From positions 1-64,000 of the forward strand of contig NZ_JAIWNC010000002.1 in the NCBI RefSeq assembly GCF_020216025.1: a DNA stretch of 64,000 nt. Reading direction: 5' to 3'. The position numbers and the translations under genes were made by a program. Under the pieces are notes generated by a model. That model did no database searches. It saw only the letters and a list, made by a program, of their open reading frames with translations, and had not been told where the DNA came from. Of the stretch, positions 25,996 to 38,859 are shown piece after piece; positions within the stretch are counted from its first letter, which is position 1, and every line of letters starts with the position of its first letter. This DNA comes from Jidongwangia harbinensis (GTDB taxonomy: Bacteria; Actinomycetota; Actinomycetes; Mycobacteriales; Micromonosporaceae).

Positions 25996-27426
25996 TCAGG
26001 CCAGCGGCGCGATGCTGAGCGAGGTCAGGGCGACCGGCGGGGTCGCGGCGCCGTCCTGGGACCGGGGCCGGACCTGCACCCAGTCCACGCCGCCGCGTTC
26101 CTTCGCCACCTCCGCGCTGACCTTCAGGGTGGGTTCGATGGAGCGTGACAGGTTGCCGTACGCCACCTCCATGGTCAGCACGTCCTTGGTCACCGGGCTG
26201 AGCGTCACCGCGCCCGCCGGGGTGCCCTGCAGGAAGTCGATCAGCACGCTGACGTTGTGGCAGTCCGCCGCGTTGTCCGGGGTGGACGAGGTGAGGAACC
26301 TGCGGTCCGCCTCGGTCACCACGGACACCGCGGTGGCGCCCTCGCAGCCGGGCACGGCCACCGCACGCGGGTCCGCGCTGACCAGGAAACCCTGGTCGCG
26401 GAAGGCGTCGCTGGCCAGCACGCCGTCGCCCGGCGCGGTCAGATCGATCACCCGGGCCTCGACGTCGCCTCCGCCCTCGGGCGGCGGTTGCTGCGTGGCG
26501 GCGGCGGAGGAGGCACCCCCGGCCTCCGGGGGCGGTGGCTGGTTCGCCGAGGCGCCCGGCTGGGCGGCGGGCGACGACGCCTCCGCGGTCGGCGCCGCCG
26601 CGCTGGGCGCGCCGCCCACCGCCGGTCCGGACACCGCGGGCGCGGCCACCGGGGCCGGATCCGGTTCGTCGTCGCCCCGGGCGGCCAGCAACGCGGGTAC
26701 GGCCACCGCGGCGGCCAGCACCACGACCGCGGCGGCGATCCCGGCGACCTTGGCGAACTTCGACGCGAACCGGGGCCGCTGCACGAACGTCGCGGTGCCG
26801 GTCCCGGCCGCCGCACCGGGCAGGTCGGGCGTGGCGGTCAGGGTGAGCTGACGCTGCTGTTCCCGGTTCCACGGCAGCGGCGCCTGCACGGTCAGCAGCG
26901 ACTGCGCCGACGTGCCCGGCGGCAGGTCCACACTGGGCGGTTCGAACGTGGTGGTGACCCGGCGTTCCGGGTCGGTGGCGGCCAGGTAGAGCCGCACCGG
27001 CGAGTTGCCGCCGTTGGCCACCTCGACGGTGTACCGGCCGGCCCGGCCGCCGGTGACCACCTCGGGCGTGGCCCGGACCGTGATCTCCTGCACCGAGGCC
27101 AGTTCGACCGGCACCTCGACGCACCGGGACACGTCCTGCCGGTACGGCGAGCGCACCAGCGCACCCACCACGTACGTCCCGGCCGGGGCCGGCGGCTGCA
27201 CCGGCAGCTGCACCCGGACGGTCAACGTCGCGGACTCGGACGGGCGCAGCTTGGCCACCTCGGGCTCGGCGCGCACGGTGGCGCCGTTCGGCAGGCCGAG
27301 GAACTCCACACCGTAGTGCTCCACGATGTCACTGGCGTTCTTCACCGTGACGTCGAACGTGAGGGCGTCGCCGGGTGCCGCGTCCGCCCGCTCGGGGGCC
27401 ACCGTCACCCGCAGGGGAAGGGTCAT
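25996..27426 (-). CDS. Single-TM protein with N-terminal Ig-like repeats
   Basis: A 476-residue protein. Two COG1470-like beta domains (about 1-105 and 110-215, with FDVTVKNASDIVEHYGVEF and YTVEVANGGNSPVRLYL) precede one TM (227-249). A Pro/Ala/Gln-rich linker (255-330) and a compact C-terminal domain (330-476) follow. There is no N-terminal signal, so the Ig-like domains are probably cytoplasmic and the C-terminal domain outside. ATG 27426 is preceded by GGGAGG. It may be a cell-envelope or secretion accessory protein; function unknown. Converges with the CotH gene. Confidence 0.7.
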   Translation of the reverse strand: MTLPLRVTVAPERADAAPGDALTFDVTVKNASDIVEHYGVEFLGLPNGATVRAEPEVAKLRPSESATLTVRVQLPVQPPAPAGTYVVGALVRSPYRQDVSRCVEVPVELASVQEITVRATPEVVTGGRAGRYTVEVANGGNSPVRLYLAATDPERRVTTTFEPPSVDLPPGTSAQSLLTVQAPLPWNREQQRQLTLTATPDLPGAAAGTGTATFVQRPRFASKFAKVAGIAAAVVVLAAAVAVPALLAARGDDEPDPAPVAAPAVSGPAVGGAPSAAAPTAEASSPAAQPGASANQPPPPEAGGASSAAATQQPPPEGGGDVEARVIDLTAPGDGVLASDAFRDQGFLVSADPRAVAVPGCEGATAVSVVTEADRRFLTSSTPDNAADCHNVSVLIDFLQGTPAGAVTLSPVTKDVLTMEVAYGNLSRSIEPTLKVSAEVAKERGGVDWVQVRPRSQDGAATPPVALTSLSIAPLA

Positions 27427-27488
27427 CGCGCGCCTCCCGGGCTGCACATCGCGTTCAGGGGTTCGGTGAGGAGGGTACGGCCTGGACC

Positions 27489-28700
27489 ATGCTCGCAGAC
27501 CGCGACACCGGTGAACAATCGCCTCGCCGTCGGAAAGAGGACAGCCACCCGGGGGTGCTGGCCCGGTACACCGCGGCCGCCGCGCTGGCCCGGCTCGCCG
27601 ACGAGGGCAGCCGGGTGGCGTTGCTGTTGCTGGCGCTGGAGTCCGGGCACGGCCCGGCGTTCGGTGGCCTGCTCATCGCCGCGCTGATGGTGCCGCACGT
27701 GGTGGCCGCCCCGGTGGCCGGCGCGCTGGCCGACCGGGTGCGCCGGCGCCGCCCGCTGTACGTCGCCGGGCTGCTCGGCTTCGGGCTGGCGCTGACCGGG
27801 TCGGCGCTGACCGTGGCGGTGGCACCGGCCGCCGCGTTCGGCTGTGCGGTGCTGGCGGGCTGTTGCGCGCCACTGCTGATCGGCGGCCTGACCAGCCTGC
27901 TCGGCGAACTGGCCCCGGCGAACCTGCCCCGGGCGTACGGCCTGGACGCCAGCTCGTACAGCGTCGCCGGGATCGCCGGACCGGCGCTCGCCGCCGTCGT
28001 CGCCGGTACCGCGGGTGGCGTGGTGGCCGCCGCGGCGCTGGCCGGCGCCTGCGTGCTCAGCGCGGTCCTGGTGACCACGCTGCCGGTGCCGGACCGCGGG
28101 CCGGACCGGACCACCCGGCGCCGCGGCACCGGCCGCGCGGTGTCCGCGCTCTGGCGCCGCCCGGTGCTCGGCGCGGTGACCGCCGGGACGACGCTGAGCC
28201 ACTGCGGCGTCGGCGCGCTGCCGCTGCTCACCGCGGCGCTCGCCACCCGATTCGGGGACACCGCGTTCACCGGCGTCGCGCTGTCCGTGGCGGCGGTCGG
28301 TGCGCTGATCAGCTCGCTGGCGTACGCCCGCTTCCCGATCCGCCGGTGGCGGCCGGAGCACGTGGTGCTGGCCGGGCTGACCGCGCTCGGCGTGCCGTTC
28401 GCCCTGCTGGTGTTCCTGCCCGGCCGGTGGCCGGCGCTGGTGCTGTTCGCCGTCGCCGGCCTGATCGAGGGACCGCTGTTCGCGTCGCTGCTGACCGTCC
28501 GGGACCGGGAGGCACCGCCGGAGGTACGCACCCAGGTGTTCACCATCGCCGCGGGCCTGAAGGTGACCGCCGCGGCGGCCGGTGCGGCGCTGGCCGGGCT
28601 GGCCACCGGTTTCGGTGCCACCGCGCTGCTGCTCGGGGTCGCGGCCAGCCAGTTCGTGGCCGGCGGCGTCACCGCGGGGCTGCTCCGCCTGCGGCCGCGC

Positions 28701-28703
<3 letters not shown>
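27489..28703 (+). CDS. MFS transporter
   Basis: A 404-residue protein with 10-12 TMs. The TM2-3 loop ADRVRRRRPLYVAG is the MFS signature. It belongs to the branch of small uncharacterised actinobacterial MFS permeases (enterobactin exporter-like). The ATG at 27489 has GAGGAGG about 15 bases upstream, so the start is approximate. Its TAG stop lies inside the inverted repeat at 28701-28743. Substrate unknown; no obvious link to the galactan genes downstream. Confidence 0.8.
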
Positions 28704-31736
<3,033 letters not shown>

Positions 31737-31785
31737 TAAACCGGCCTGCCCCGACTCCTTCCGGCAAGCATCGACGCTCATCTAT

Positions 31786-31802
31786 TGTGAGCGCTCCCAG
31801 TG
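31786..31802. promoter_or_regulatory. LacI-type operator, proximal copy
   Basis: Identical 17-mer to 31706-31722, placed 22-38 bp before the GH53 start codon and 8 bp before the SD GAAGGAG. It probably overlaps the GH53 promoter and blocks transcription until galactan breakdown products appear. The cognate regulator is not adjacent. Confidence 0.75.
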
Positions 31803-31823
31803 TTTGTCCGAAGGAGTTCGTCG

Positions 31824-32948
31824 ATGTCTTTCTCCGGCCCCGGCCGGCGTGCGACCGCGTCCGGCGCGGTCCTCGCCGCCGTCCTCGGCGTCACCACGCT
31901 CACCGTGCCGGCCGCGCCCGCCGGCGCGGCCAGCACGCTGACCATGCGCGGCGCCGACGTCTCGACGCTGCAGCGCGCGGTGGAACTGGGTGCGAAGTAC
32001 TACACCGCCGACGGTACGCAGGCCGACCCGCTGGACATCCTCCGGTCGGCCGGGGTCGACTACCTCCGCCTGCGGGTCTGGAACAACCCGCGCAGCGGCT
32101 ACAACAACGCGGCCAAGGTGCTGGCGTACGCCCGGACCGTGAAGGCGAAGGGCTTCCGGCTGCTCGTCGACTTCCACTACTCCGACACCTGGGCCGACCC
32201 CGGCGTGCAGACCAAGCCGGCGGCCTGGGCGAGCCACGGCATCGCCGCGCTGACCACCGACGTCTACGACTACACGTACGCGCTGTGCCGGGATCTGAAG
32301 GCGCAGGGCACCACCCCGGACAGCGTGCAGATCGGCAACGAGATCAACGTCGGCATGCTGTGGAACGACGGCAAGGTCGTCAACAACGACTTCCGCAACC
32401 TCGCCGCGCTGCTGAAGGCCGGCTACCAGGCCACCAAGGCGTGCCACAGCGATACCCAGGTCATGATCCACACCGCGAACGCGGACAGCCAGGCGCACGC
32501 CCGCTGGTTCTACGACGGCATCCGCGCGGCCGGAGTGACCTGGGACGCGACCGCGCTGTCGTACTACTGCAACTGGCACGGCACGCTGGCCAACCTGACC
32601 TCGGTGATCGCCGACGTGCGGACCCGGTACGGCCGTCCGGTCGTCCTGGCCGAGACCGCCGCCCCGTTCACCACCGCGAACGCCGACCACACCGGGAACA
32701 GCATCAGCACCGCCTGCCCCGGATATCCGGCGACCTGGGACGGCCAGGGCGCCGCGTTCACCGCCGTCCAGCAGGCCGCCAAGGCGGGCGGCGCGATCGG
32801 CGTCTTCTACTGGGAGCCGACCTGGTACGCGGTGCCCGGCAACGGCTGGGACCCGAACGACATCGCCAACTCCGGTGACGGCTGGGACAACATGGCCGTC
32901 TTCAACTGGACCGGCGTGCTGAACCCGGCGGTGCGCTGGATCAGCTGA
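31824..32948 (+). CDS. Secreted arabinogalactan endo-beta-1,4-galactanase (GH53)
   Basis: A 374-residue GH53 enzyme that hydrolyses beta-1,4-galactan, the side chain of pectic rhamnogalacturonan I. The signal peptide ends near residue 36 (APAGAA). The barrel begins [10 protein letters not shown]; acid/base Glu173 is in QIGNEINVG and nucleophile Glu277 in [20 protein letters not shown] and [10 protein letters not shown] are family signatures. The ATG follows GAAGGAG, so the longer frame from 31800 is rejected. Product oligosaccharides would be imported and cleaved by the GH2 enzyme upstream. Two LacI-type operators flank its promoter. Confidence 0.93.
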   Translation: MSFSGPGRRATASGAVLAAVLGVTTLTVPAAPAGAASTLTMRGADVSTLQRAVELGAKYYTADGTQADPLDILRSAGVDYLRLRVWNNPRSGYNNAAKVLAYARTVKAKGFRLLVDFHYSDTWADPGVQTKPAAWASHGIAALTTDVYDYTYALCRDLKAQGTTPDSVQIGNEINVGMLWNDGKVVNNDFRNLAALLKAGYQATKACHSDTQVMIHTANADSQAHARWFYDGIRAAGVTWDATALSYYCNWHGTLANLTSVIADVRTRYGRPVVLAETAAPFTTANADHTGNSISTACPGYPATWDGQGAAFTAVQQAAKAGGAIGVFYWEPTWYAVPGNGWDPNDIANSGDGWDNMAVFNWTGVLNPAVRWIS

Positions 32949-33105
32949 GCCGCCGGGCACCCCGAGGGGCGGCGCCGCCGGCCACGCGGCCGGGAATTGT
33001 CGCACGGAACACCCCCGGACAGGCGGATTTCACGTTTTCGCTGTGCGCGCCGGTGCGGCCGTAGACAGTGGGGGCGGTGAGCCTGCTGCGCAGTCGGGGG
33101 AAGGC

Positions 33106-34704
33106 ATGAATCGGATGAGATTGACGGTCGGGCGTCGGCTCGGGCTGGGCTTCCTGGCGGTGGTGCTGAGCATGGTGGCGCTGGTCGTCGCCGGGGTGAC
33201 CCAGGTGGCCTCGATCGATCAGAAGCTGACCGTCATCAATGACATCAATGCGGTCAAACAGCGGTACGCGATCAACTTCCGCGGGAGCGTGCACGACCGG
33301 GCCATCGCGGTCCGGGACATCGTCCTGGCGAAGACGGACAGTGAGGTGCAGACCGAGGTCGACCTCATCGAGCAGCTGACGGTGAAGTACGACGACTCGG
33401 CCACCAAGATGGACGAGATCTTCGCCGACGGGTCCAAGGCCGACGACAAGGAGCGGGCGGCGCTGGCGGACATCAAGAGTGTCCAGGCCACCACGCTACC
33501 GATGATCGACCAGATCGTCAGCCGCCGGCAGGCCGGGGACAACGCCGGTGCGCTCACCGTGCTGACCTCGCAGGCGCGTGCGTCGTTCGTGGAGTGGCTG
33601 CGGGTCATCAACGTCTTCATCGACCTCGAGGAGTCGATGAACCAGGCCGAGACCGGCTTCGCCCGCTCCACCGCCCAGCGGTTCCTGACGCTGATGCTGG
33701 TGCTGTGCGCGATCGCGGTGGCGCTGGCGGTGGGCATCGCCTGGTGGACCACGCGCAGCATCACCCGGCCGCTGGACCAGGCCGGCACGGTCCTGCGCGC
33801 GGTCGCCGACGGTGATCTGACCCGGCGGCTGGCGTTCCGGCGGGACGACGAGGTGGGCCGGATGGGCCGATCGCTGAACAGCGCGCTGGAGTCGATCGGC
33901 CAGGCGATGGCGAAGATCTCCGCCGGCGCGGAGCGGCTGGCCTCGGCGAGCACCCGGATCAACGGGCTGTCCGGCACCATCGCGGCCGGCGCGGAGGAGT
34001 CGTCCGCCCAGGCCGGGGTGGTGTCCGCGGCCGCCGCGGAGGTGTCCCGCAGCGTGCAGACCGTCGCCGCCGGTTCGGAGGAGATGGGCGCGTCGATCCG
34101 GGAGATCTCGCACAGCGCCACGGAGGCCGCGACGGTCGGCGCCAACGCGGTGACCGCGGTGGAGACGACCGCGGACACGATCTCGCGGCTCGGTCAGTCC
34201 AGTGAGCAGATCGGCGACGTGGTGCGGTCGATCACCGCGATCGCCGAGCAGACCAACCTGCTGGCCCTCAACGCCACCATCGAGGCGGCCCGGGCGGGCG
34301 AGTCCGGCAAGGGCTTCGCCGTGGTCGCCGGGGAGGTCAAGGAGCTGTCCCAGGAGACCGCCCGGGCGACCGAGGACATCTCCCGCCGGGTCGCGGCCAT
34401 CCAGTCCGACACGGCCAGCGCGATCACCGCGATCCAGGACGTGGCCCGGGTGATCGCCCGGATCAACGAGTACCAGACCACCATCGCGTCCGCGGTCGAG
34501 GAACAGACCGCCACCAGCAACGAGATGAACCGCAGCGTGGGCGAGGCGGCGTCCGGTTCCGGCCAGATCGCGGCGAACATCGACAGCGTCGCCTCCGTGG
34601 CGCGCTCCACGAGTACGTCGGTCGCCGAGTCGCGTCAGGCGGCCGGGGAACTCGCGCAGGTGTCCGACGAACTCCAGTCCCTAGTGTCCGGCTTCCGGTT
34701 CTAG
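33106..34704 (+). CDS. Methyl-accepting chemotaxis protein (4HB-MCP type)
   Basis: A 532-residue chemoreceptor. TM1 (about 12-33), a helical four-helix-bundle-like extracellular domain rich in charged residues ([14 protein letters not shown]), TM2 (about 186-210), HAMP ([11 protein letters not shown]...), and a cytoplasmic signalling domain with the hairpin tip [19 protein letters not shown]. Methylation-type helices lie on both sides. ATG 33106 follows GGGGGAAGG. It binds an unidentified ligand and signals to CheA/CheW encoded elsewhere. With the receptor at 38860 it implies a motile stage. Confidence 0.9.
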   Translation: MNRMRLTVGRRLGLGFLAVVLSMVALVVAGVTQVASIDQKLTVINDINAVKQRYAINFRGSVHDRAIAVRDIVLAKTDSEVQTEVDLIEQLTVKYDDSATKMDEIFADGSKADDKERAALADIKSVQATTLPMIDQIVSRRQAGDNAGALTVLTSQARASFVEWLRVINVFIDLEESMNQAETGFARSTAQRFLTLMLVLCAIAVALAVGIAWWTTRSITRPLDQAGTVLRAVADGDLTRRLAFRRDDEVGRMGRSLNSALESIGQAMAKISAGAERLASASTRINGLSGTIAAGAEESSAQAGVVSAAAAEVSRSVQTVAAGSEEMGASIREISHSATEAATVGANAVTAVETTADTISRLGQSSEQIGDVVRSITAIAEQTNLLALNATIEAARAGESGKGFAVVAGEVKELSQETARATEDISRRVAAIQSDTASAITAIQDVARVIARINEYQTTIASAVEEQTATSNEMNRSVGEAASGSGQIAANIDSVASVARSTSTSVAESRQAAGELAQVSDELQSLVSGFRF

Positions 34705-34768
34705 ACGGTGGCGGGGGCCGCGCGGCGGGCCGCTGCCGCCGTACCCTCGTCGGGGTGATGGCGGTGTG

Positions 34769-35167
34769 ATGCGTGAGTGGGCGATCGGCCTGGGTGCCGC
34801 GCTCGCCGGCCTGGTCGCCGGCTGGCTGCTGTTGATCGTGCTGGCCCGCCGCCTGCCGCCGGGCCTGTTGCGCGACCTCGCCGCGTTCATCCCGGACTGC
34901 GTGACCACGGTCCGCCGCCTGCGCGCGGATCCGCGGGTGCCGCGCCGCGCGAAGGTGGTGGTGCTGCTGGCCGGGCTCTGGGTGGCCAGCCCGATCGACC
35001 TGATCCCGGAGTTCATCCCGGTGATCGGCCCGCTGGACGACATCGTGGTGGTGGCGCTCGCGTTGCGCTACGCCGGCCGGCACGTGCCGCGGGACGTGCT
35101 GCTCGCCGCCTGGCCGGGCGAACCCCGTCTGGTGGAACGCCTGCTCGGCCCGGCACGCCGCGGTTAG
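34769..35167 (+). CDS. YkvA-family (DUF1232) membrane protein
   Basis: A 132-residue protein. One N-terminal TM (about 6-27) precedes the DUF1232 core, containing PIDLIPEFIPVIGPLDDIVVV, the family signature. Members are widespread single-domain inner-membrane proteins of unknown function. ATG 34769 directly follows an alternative GTG 34766. Confidence 0.82.
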   Translation: MREWAIGLGAALAGLVAGWLLLIVLARRLPPGLLRDLAAFIPDCVTTVRRLRADPRVPRRAKVVVLLAGLWVASPIDLIPEFIPVIGPLDDIVVVALALRYAGRHVPRDVLLAAWPGEPRLVERLLGPARRG

Positions 35168-35231
35168 CCGGGCACACCTGGACCTCGCCTCGCTCCGGCC
35201 CCCACTCCGAAACACGCCCTAGGATGGCGCC

Positions 35232-35573
35232 ATGGCTGTCGATCTTTTCGCGGGCATCTCCGTCTCCGACTACCCGACCGCGCTGACCTGGTACGAGACG
35301 CTGTTCGGTGGCCCGCCGACGTTCTGCCCCAACGACATCGAGGCGGTCTGGGAGGTCGCCGAGCACCGCTATGTCTACATCGAGCAGCGGCCCGCCCACG
35401 CCGGCCACGGCCTGACCACGGTGTTCGTCGACGACCTCGAGGCGCGGGTGGGCGCGATCGCCGACCGGGGGCTGGAACCGGCCGAGCGGGAGACGTACAC
35501 GAACGGGGTCCGGAAGGTCACCTACCGCGATCCGGACGGCAACGAGATCGGCCTGGGCGGCGCACCGCTCTGA
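35232..35573 (+). CDS. VOC-superfamily (glyoxalase-like) protein
   Basis: A 113-residue single-VOC protein. One beta-alpha-beta-beta-beta unit pair is visible: GISVSDYPTALTWYETLFG, then FVDDLEARVGAIADRG and VTYRDPDGNEIGLGG. The terminal DPDGNEIGL element usually carries a metal-ligand Glu. Substrates range from toxic electrophiles to bleomycin-type drugs and cannot be assigned. Converges with the MFS gene downstream with a 3-bp gap. Confidence 0.8.
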   Translation: MAVDLFAGISVSDYPTALTWYETLFGGPPTFCPNDIEAVWEVAEHRYVYIEQRPAHAGHGLTTVFVDDLEARVGAIADRGLEPAERETYTNGVRKVTYRDPDGNEIGLGGAPL

Positions 35574-35576
35574 CGG

Positions 35577-36977
35577 TCACACCGCCGTCGAGGTCGCCTC
35601 GGCCGGCCCGGGCACGGCGGGCCCGTCGGCGTAGCGCCTGCTCAACCGCCGGTACGGCCGGCTGCGCAGCGCCACCGTCGTGGCCACCAGGCCGACCACG
35701 CCGGTCAGCACGAACACCAGGGCCAGCCCGCGGTCGGCTCCGGTGCCGAACCAGGTGCCGATGGTGCGCGCCCCGGCGCCGTCGGTCATGAACGGGATGA
35801 ACACGAACTGCGCGACCGGCGAGATCAGGAACGCGGTGAGCGGCGACGCGGCCTGCTCGACGCTCTGCGCGAACCCGAACACCCGGCCCTGCCGCTCGTA
35901 CGGCACCACCTTCTGCAGGATGGTCTGCTCGGCGGCCTCCGCGTACGGCACCAGCAGCATGTAGACGTACAGGCCGGCGGCGAGCAGCAGCACCGACGAG
36001 CGCATCGGGAACAGCAGCGTCACCGCCCACAGCACCAGGTTGACGGCGAGCAGCGACCGGACCGGGTTACCGCCCAGGCCGGTCCGGGCGATCAGCAGCC
36101 CGCCGATGATGAAGCCGGTGCTCAGCACGCCCCACAGCAGGCCCCACGCCTGCACCGACACCAGCGACAGCCCGTAGGCGTCCAGCAGCGCCATGAACAC
36201 GCCACCCAGCAGATTGTTGAACGCGGAGAAGAGGATCAGCGCGGACAGCCCGGGTACCTCGCCGATCACCCGTACCGTGCCGCGGAGGTCCACCCGCCGG
36301 GAGCCCGCTTCGGATGTCTCCGCGGCGGCCGGCCGCTCCGGCACGGGCACGAGCGCCAGGTGCAGCACCGCGACGGTGAGCACGCCGAGCGCCAGGATCA
36401 GCACCCAGAACATGCCGTCGAGACCTACCAGGACGCCGCTGATCACGGACGTCACCAGGAACGACGTGCCGGACGTGGTGCCGACCAGCCCGTTGGCCCG
36501 ATCCCGGCTGTCCTCGGCGATCAACGCGGTGACCAGCGTCGGCAGGGCGATGGTGCGGATGTTACCGGCGATCACGCCGAGCATCAGCAGCACGATCAGC
36601 GCCCACAGCGCGAGGCTGCCGGGGTCGGTGAAGGACCCGTCCGGGACCAGCTGGTAGACCGCGAAGGCGGCCGCGTACAGCACCGTCGACACGATCGCCG
36701 ACACCTGCATCATGGTCTTCTTCGACCGGTGGTCGACCAGGCTGCCGAACCAGATGCCGGTGAGCGCGGTGAACACCAGGAACACCGCGGAGACCACGCC
36801 GGTGGCGAAGACCGACCGGGTCTGCAGGTACACGTAGAAGGTCAGCGCGAACCAGACCGTGTAGTTGATCACGGAGACCAGCAGCGTGTTCACGAGCAGA
36901 TGGAAGAACGCGCGGCGATTCCCCTGGATGGCGACCATGACCATGACGGTAGGACCTCGAGCCGGGTTCATGTCCAC
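35577..36977 (-). CDS. MFS transporter, multidrug type
   Basis: A 466-residue protein with about 12 TMs. The loop SLVDHRSKKTMM between TM2 and TM3 fits the MFS signature. It resembles the MFS_3-type/enterobactin-exporter group. Several ATGs occur near the start (36977, 36944, 36938); the one at 36944 has GAGG about ten bases upstream and would give 455 residues. It is divergent from a TetR regulator across 69 bp, a classic repressor-efflux pair. Substrate unknown. Confidence 0.82.
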   Translation of the reverse strand: MDMNPARGPTVMVMVAIQGNRRAFFHLLVNTLLVSVINYTVWFALTFYVYLQTRSVFATGVVSAVFLVFTALTGIWFGSLVDHRSKKTMMQVSAIVSTVLYAAAFAVYQLVPDGSFTDPGSLALWALIVLLMLGVIAGNIRTIALPTLVTALIAEDSRDRANGLVGTTSGTSFLVTSVISGVLVGLDGMFWVLILALGVLTVAVLHLALVPVPERPAAAETSEAGSRRVDLRGTVRVIGEVPGLSALILFSAFNNLLGGVFMALLDAYGLSLVSVQAWGLLWGVLSTGFIIGGLLIARTGLGGNPVRSLLAVNLVLWAVTLLFPMRSSVLLLAAGLYVYMLLVPYAEAAEQTILQKVVPYERQGRVFGFAQSVEQAASPLTAFLISPVAQFVFIPFMTDGAGARTIGTWFGTGADRGLALVFVLTGVVGLVATTVALRSRPYRRLSRRYADGPAVPGPAEATSTAV

Positions 36978-37046
36978 CCGGGGCGCCGCCGCACACGGTC
37001 GCCGGGGCGGACCCGTAAAATCGGCTGCTCAGGAGGCTGACACCGA

Positions 37047-37733
37047 GTGACCACCGAGACCGGCCCCGTGCCGCGCACGCCGCTGACCCGCGACCGGGTG
37101 CTCCGGGCCGCCATCGCGATCGCCGACGGCGGCGGCCTCGGCGCGCTGACCATGCGCCGGCTCGCCGAGCACCTCGGCGCCGAGGCGATGTCGCTGTACT
37201 ACCACGTGGCCGGCAAGGAAGAGCTGCTGGACGGCGTGGTCGACGTGCTGGTCGGGGAGATCAACGAGGTGACCGGCCGGATCGGCCGGCCGGCCGGCGG
37301 CTGGCAGCCCGCGGTCCGCGCGACCGTGCTGGCCGCCCGCGAGGTGCTGCTCCGCCATCCCTGGGCGCCACGGGTGCTGGAGTCGCGGACCCGGACCAGT
37401 CCGGAGGTCCTCCGCTACTACGACGCCCTGCTGGGCATGATGCGGGCCGGCGGGTTCTCCTACGATCTGGCCCATCACGCACTGCACGCCCTGGGCAGCC
37501 GCGCGCTCGGCTTCTCGCAGGAGCTGTTCGACCCGGCCGCCGGTGCCGATCAGCCGCCGGACGCGGCGCTGGCCGACCTGGCCGCGGAGTTGCCGCACCT
37601 GACCGGCATGGTGCGGGAGATCGCGCACGACGACCCCGGCTCGACCCTCGGCTGGTGCGACGACCAGGCCGAGTTCGCGTTCGCGCTGGACCTGATCCTG
37701 GACGGCCTGGACCGCCTCCGCGCGGCCGCCTGA
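37047..37733 (+). CDS. TetR/AcrR-family repressor with TetR_C domain
   Basis: A 228-residue regulator. The N-terminal HTH (RVLRAAIAIADGGGLGALTM, then RRLAEHLGAEAMSLYYHVAGKEEL) is a canonical TetR helix set. The C-terminal domain (about 80-228) is of the TetR_C (PF02909-like) type, with HPWAPRVLESR. It is divergent from the MFS exporter. Its downstream neighbour has a strong 29-bp TetR-like operator; a similar site is not obvious in the MFS/TetR spacer, so its true target is uncertain. Confidence 0.85.
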   Translation: MTTETGPVPRTPLTRDRVLRAAIAIADGGGLGALTMRRLAEHLGAEAMSLYYHVAGKEELLDGVVDVLVGEINEVTGRIGRPAGGWQPAVRATVLAAREVLLRHPWAPRVLESRTRTSPEVLRYYDALLGMMRAGGFSYDLAHHALHALGSRALGFSQELFDPAAGADQPPDAALADLAAELPHLTGMVREIAHDDPGSTLGWCDDQAEFAFALDLILDGLDRLRAAA

Positions 37734-37772
37734 CGCCTTTCCGGCACAGCCTGGCGCTTCCTTGCGCCGCTA

Positions 37773-37801
37773 CCTTACGCTGTAAGTCTTACAACGTAAG
37801 G
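37773..37801. promoter_or_regulatory. 29-bp near-perfect palindromic operator
   Basis: The left half starts CCTTACG and runs to TGTAAG, the right half CTTACA to CGTAAGG; only one symmetric base pair and the central base break the symmetry. It contains two overlapping CTTAC-type dyads, typical of TetR-family sites. The last base abuts the SD (GGAGG) of the oxidoreductase gene, so bound repressor would block both RNA polymerase and ribosome access. Confidence 0.75.
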
Positions 37802-37809
37802 GAGGCTCC

Positions 37810-38793
37810 ATGAGGGCATACGTCCAGACCGGGTACGGCTCGGCGGACCGGCTGCGGGTCCACGAGCTGGACCGTCCGGAACCCACCGGCGACGAGGTGC
37901 TGGTGCGGGTGCGGGCCACGTCGGTCAACCCGTACGACTGGCACCACCTGCGGGGCGAGCCGGTCGTCGCGCGCCTGCTGCCGGACGGCCCCGGGCTGCG
38001 CGGCCCGCGGTTCCCCGTGCTCGGCTGTGACGTCGCCGGGCAGGTCGAGGCGGTGGGCCCGGCGGTGACCGGGTTCCGCCCCGGCGACGACGTCTTCGGG
38101 CTGCTCGACGGCGGCGGGTTCGGCGAGTACGTCAGCGCCCGGGCCGGCCGGTTCGCCCGGATGCCGCGGAACCTGTCCTACCCGCGGGCCGCCGCGGTCC
38201 CGATGGCGGCGGTCACCGCCCTGCTCGCGCTGCGCGCCGCCGGGACATCCGGGCCGGGCCGGGTGCTGATCAACGGTGCGTCCGGCGGCGTCGGCACGTT
38301 CGCGGTGCAGATCGCCCGGGCGTACGGCGCCACGGTCACCGCGGTCGTCGGCGCCCACAACGCCGCCCTGGCGACGTCGCTGGGCGCCGCCGACGTGATC
38401 GACTACCGGACCACCGACTTCACCCGCAGCGGGCGGCGCTGGGACGTGGTGCTGGACGTGGCCGGCAACCACCCGGGGCGGGCGTACCGGCGGGTGCTCG
38501 CCCCGGGCGGCGTCGTGGTCCTGGTGGGCGGGCCGGCCGGCCGGTGGGTGCAGCCCGCCGGTCACGTCTTCGCGACGCTCGCGGCCGGCGCGTTCGCGCC
38601 GGGCCGCCTGCGGCTGGCGGACGCGGTCCGGTGCCCGGACAAGCGGGCCTGCCTCGACGAGATCACCGCTCTGATCGAGGACGGGCGGGTGTCCCCGGTG
38701 ATCGACCGGGAGTTCCCGTTCGACCAGCTCGCGGCCGCGGTCGACTACCAGGAACAGGGCCACGCCGCCGGCAAGGTCGTGGTCAGCCGGTGA
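37810..38793 (+). CDS. Medium-chain (quinone-oxidoreductase-type) NAD(P)-dependent reductase
   Basis: A 327-residue MDR-family enzyme. The GroES-like half begins MRAYVQTGYG and includes SVNPYDWHHLRG and LGCDVAGQVEAVG; the Rossmann half has the NADPH motif NGASGGVGTFAVQIA. Catalytic zinc ligands are absent, placing it in the zinc-free quinone-oxidoreductase group. Ends in HAAGKVVVSR, a family hallmark. ATG follows GGAGG directly downstream of the palindromic operator, so it is strongly regulated. Substrate unknown, likely an enone or quinone. Confidence 0.87.
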   Translation: MRAYVQTGYGSADRLRVHELDRPEPTGDEVLVRVRATSVNPYDWHHLRGEPVVARLLPDGPGLRGPRFPVLGCDVAGQVEAVGPAVTGFRPGDDVFGLLDGGGFGEYVSARAGRFARMPRNLSYPRAAAVPMAAVTALLALRAAGTSGPGRVLINGASGGVGTFAVQIARAYGATVTAVVGAHNAALATSLGAADVIDYRTTDFTRSGRRWDVVLDVAGNHPGRAYRRVLAPGGVVVLVGGPAGRWVQPAGHVFATLAAGAFAPGRLRLADAVRCPDKRACLDEITALIEDGRVSPVIDREFPFDQLAAAVDYQEQGHAAGKVVVSR

Positions 38794-38859
38794 CCTCGGT
38801 ACGGCGGCTTTCCCGATCCCGGCGGATGCGGCGGCATCGTTCCGCTAGCGTTACTCGGT

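Noticed and set aside
33040..33080. FliA (sigma28) promoter before the first chemoreceptor
   Set aside because: GTTTT and GCCGTAGA are present but 20 bp apart instead of about 11, so it does not match.
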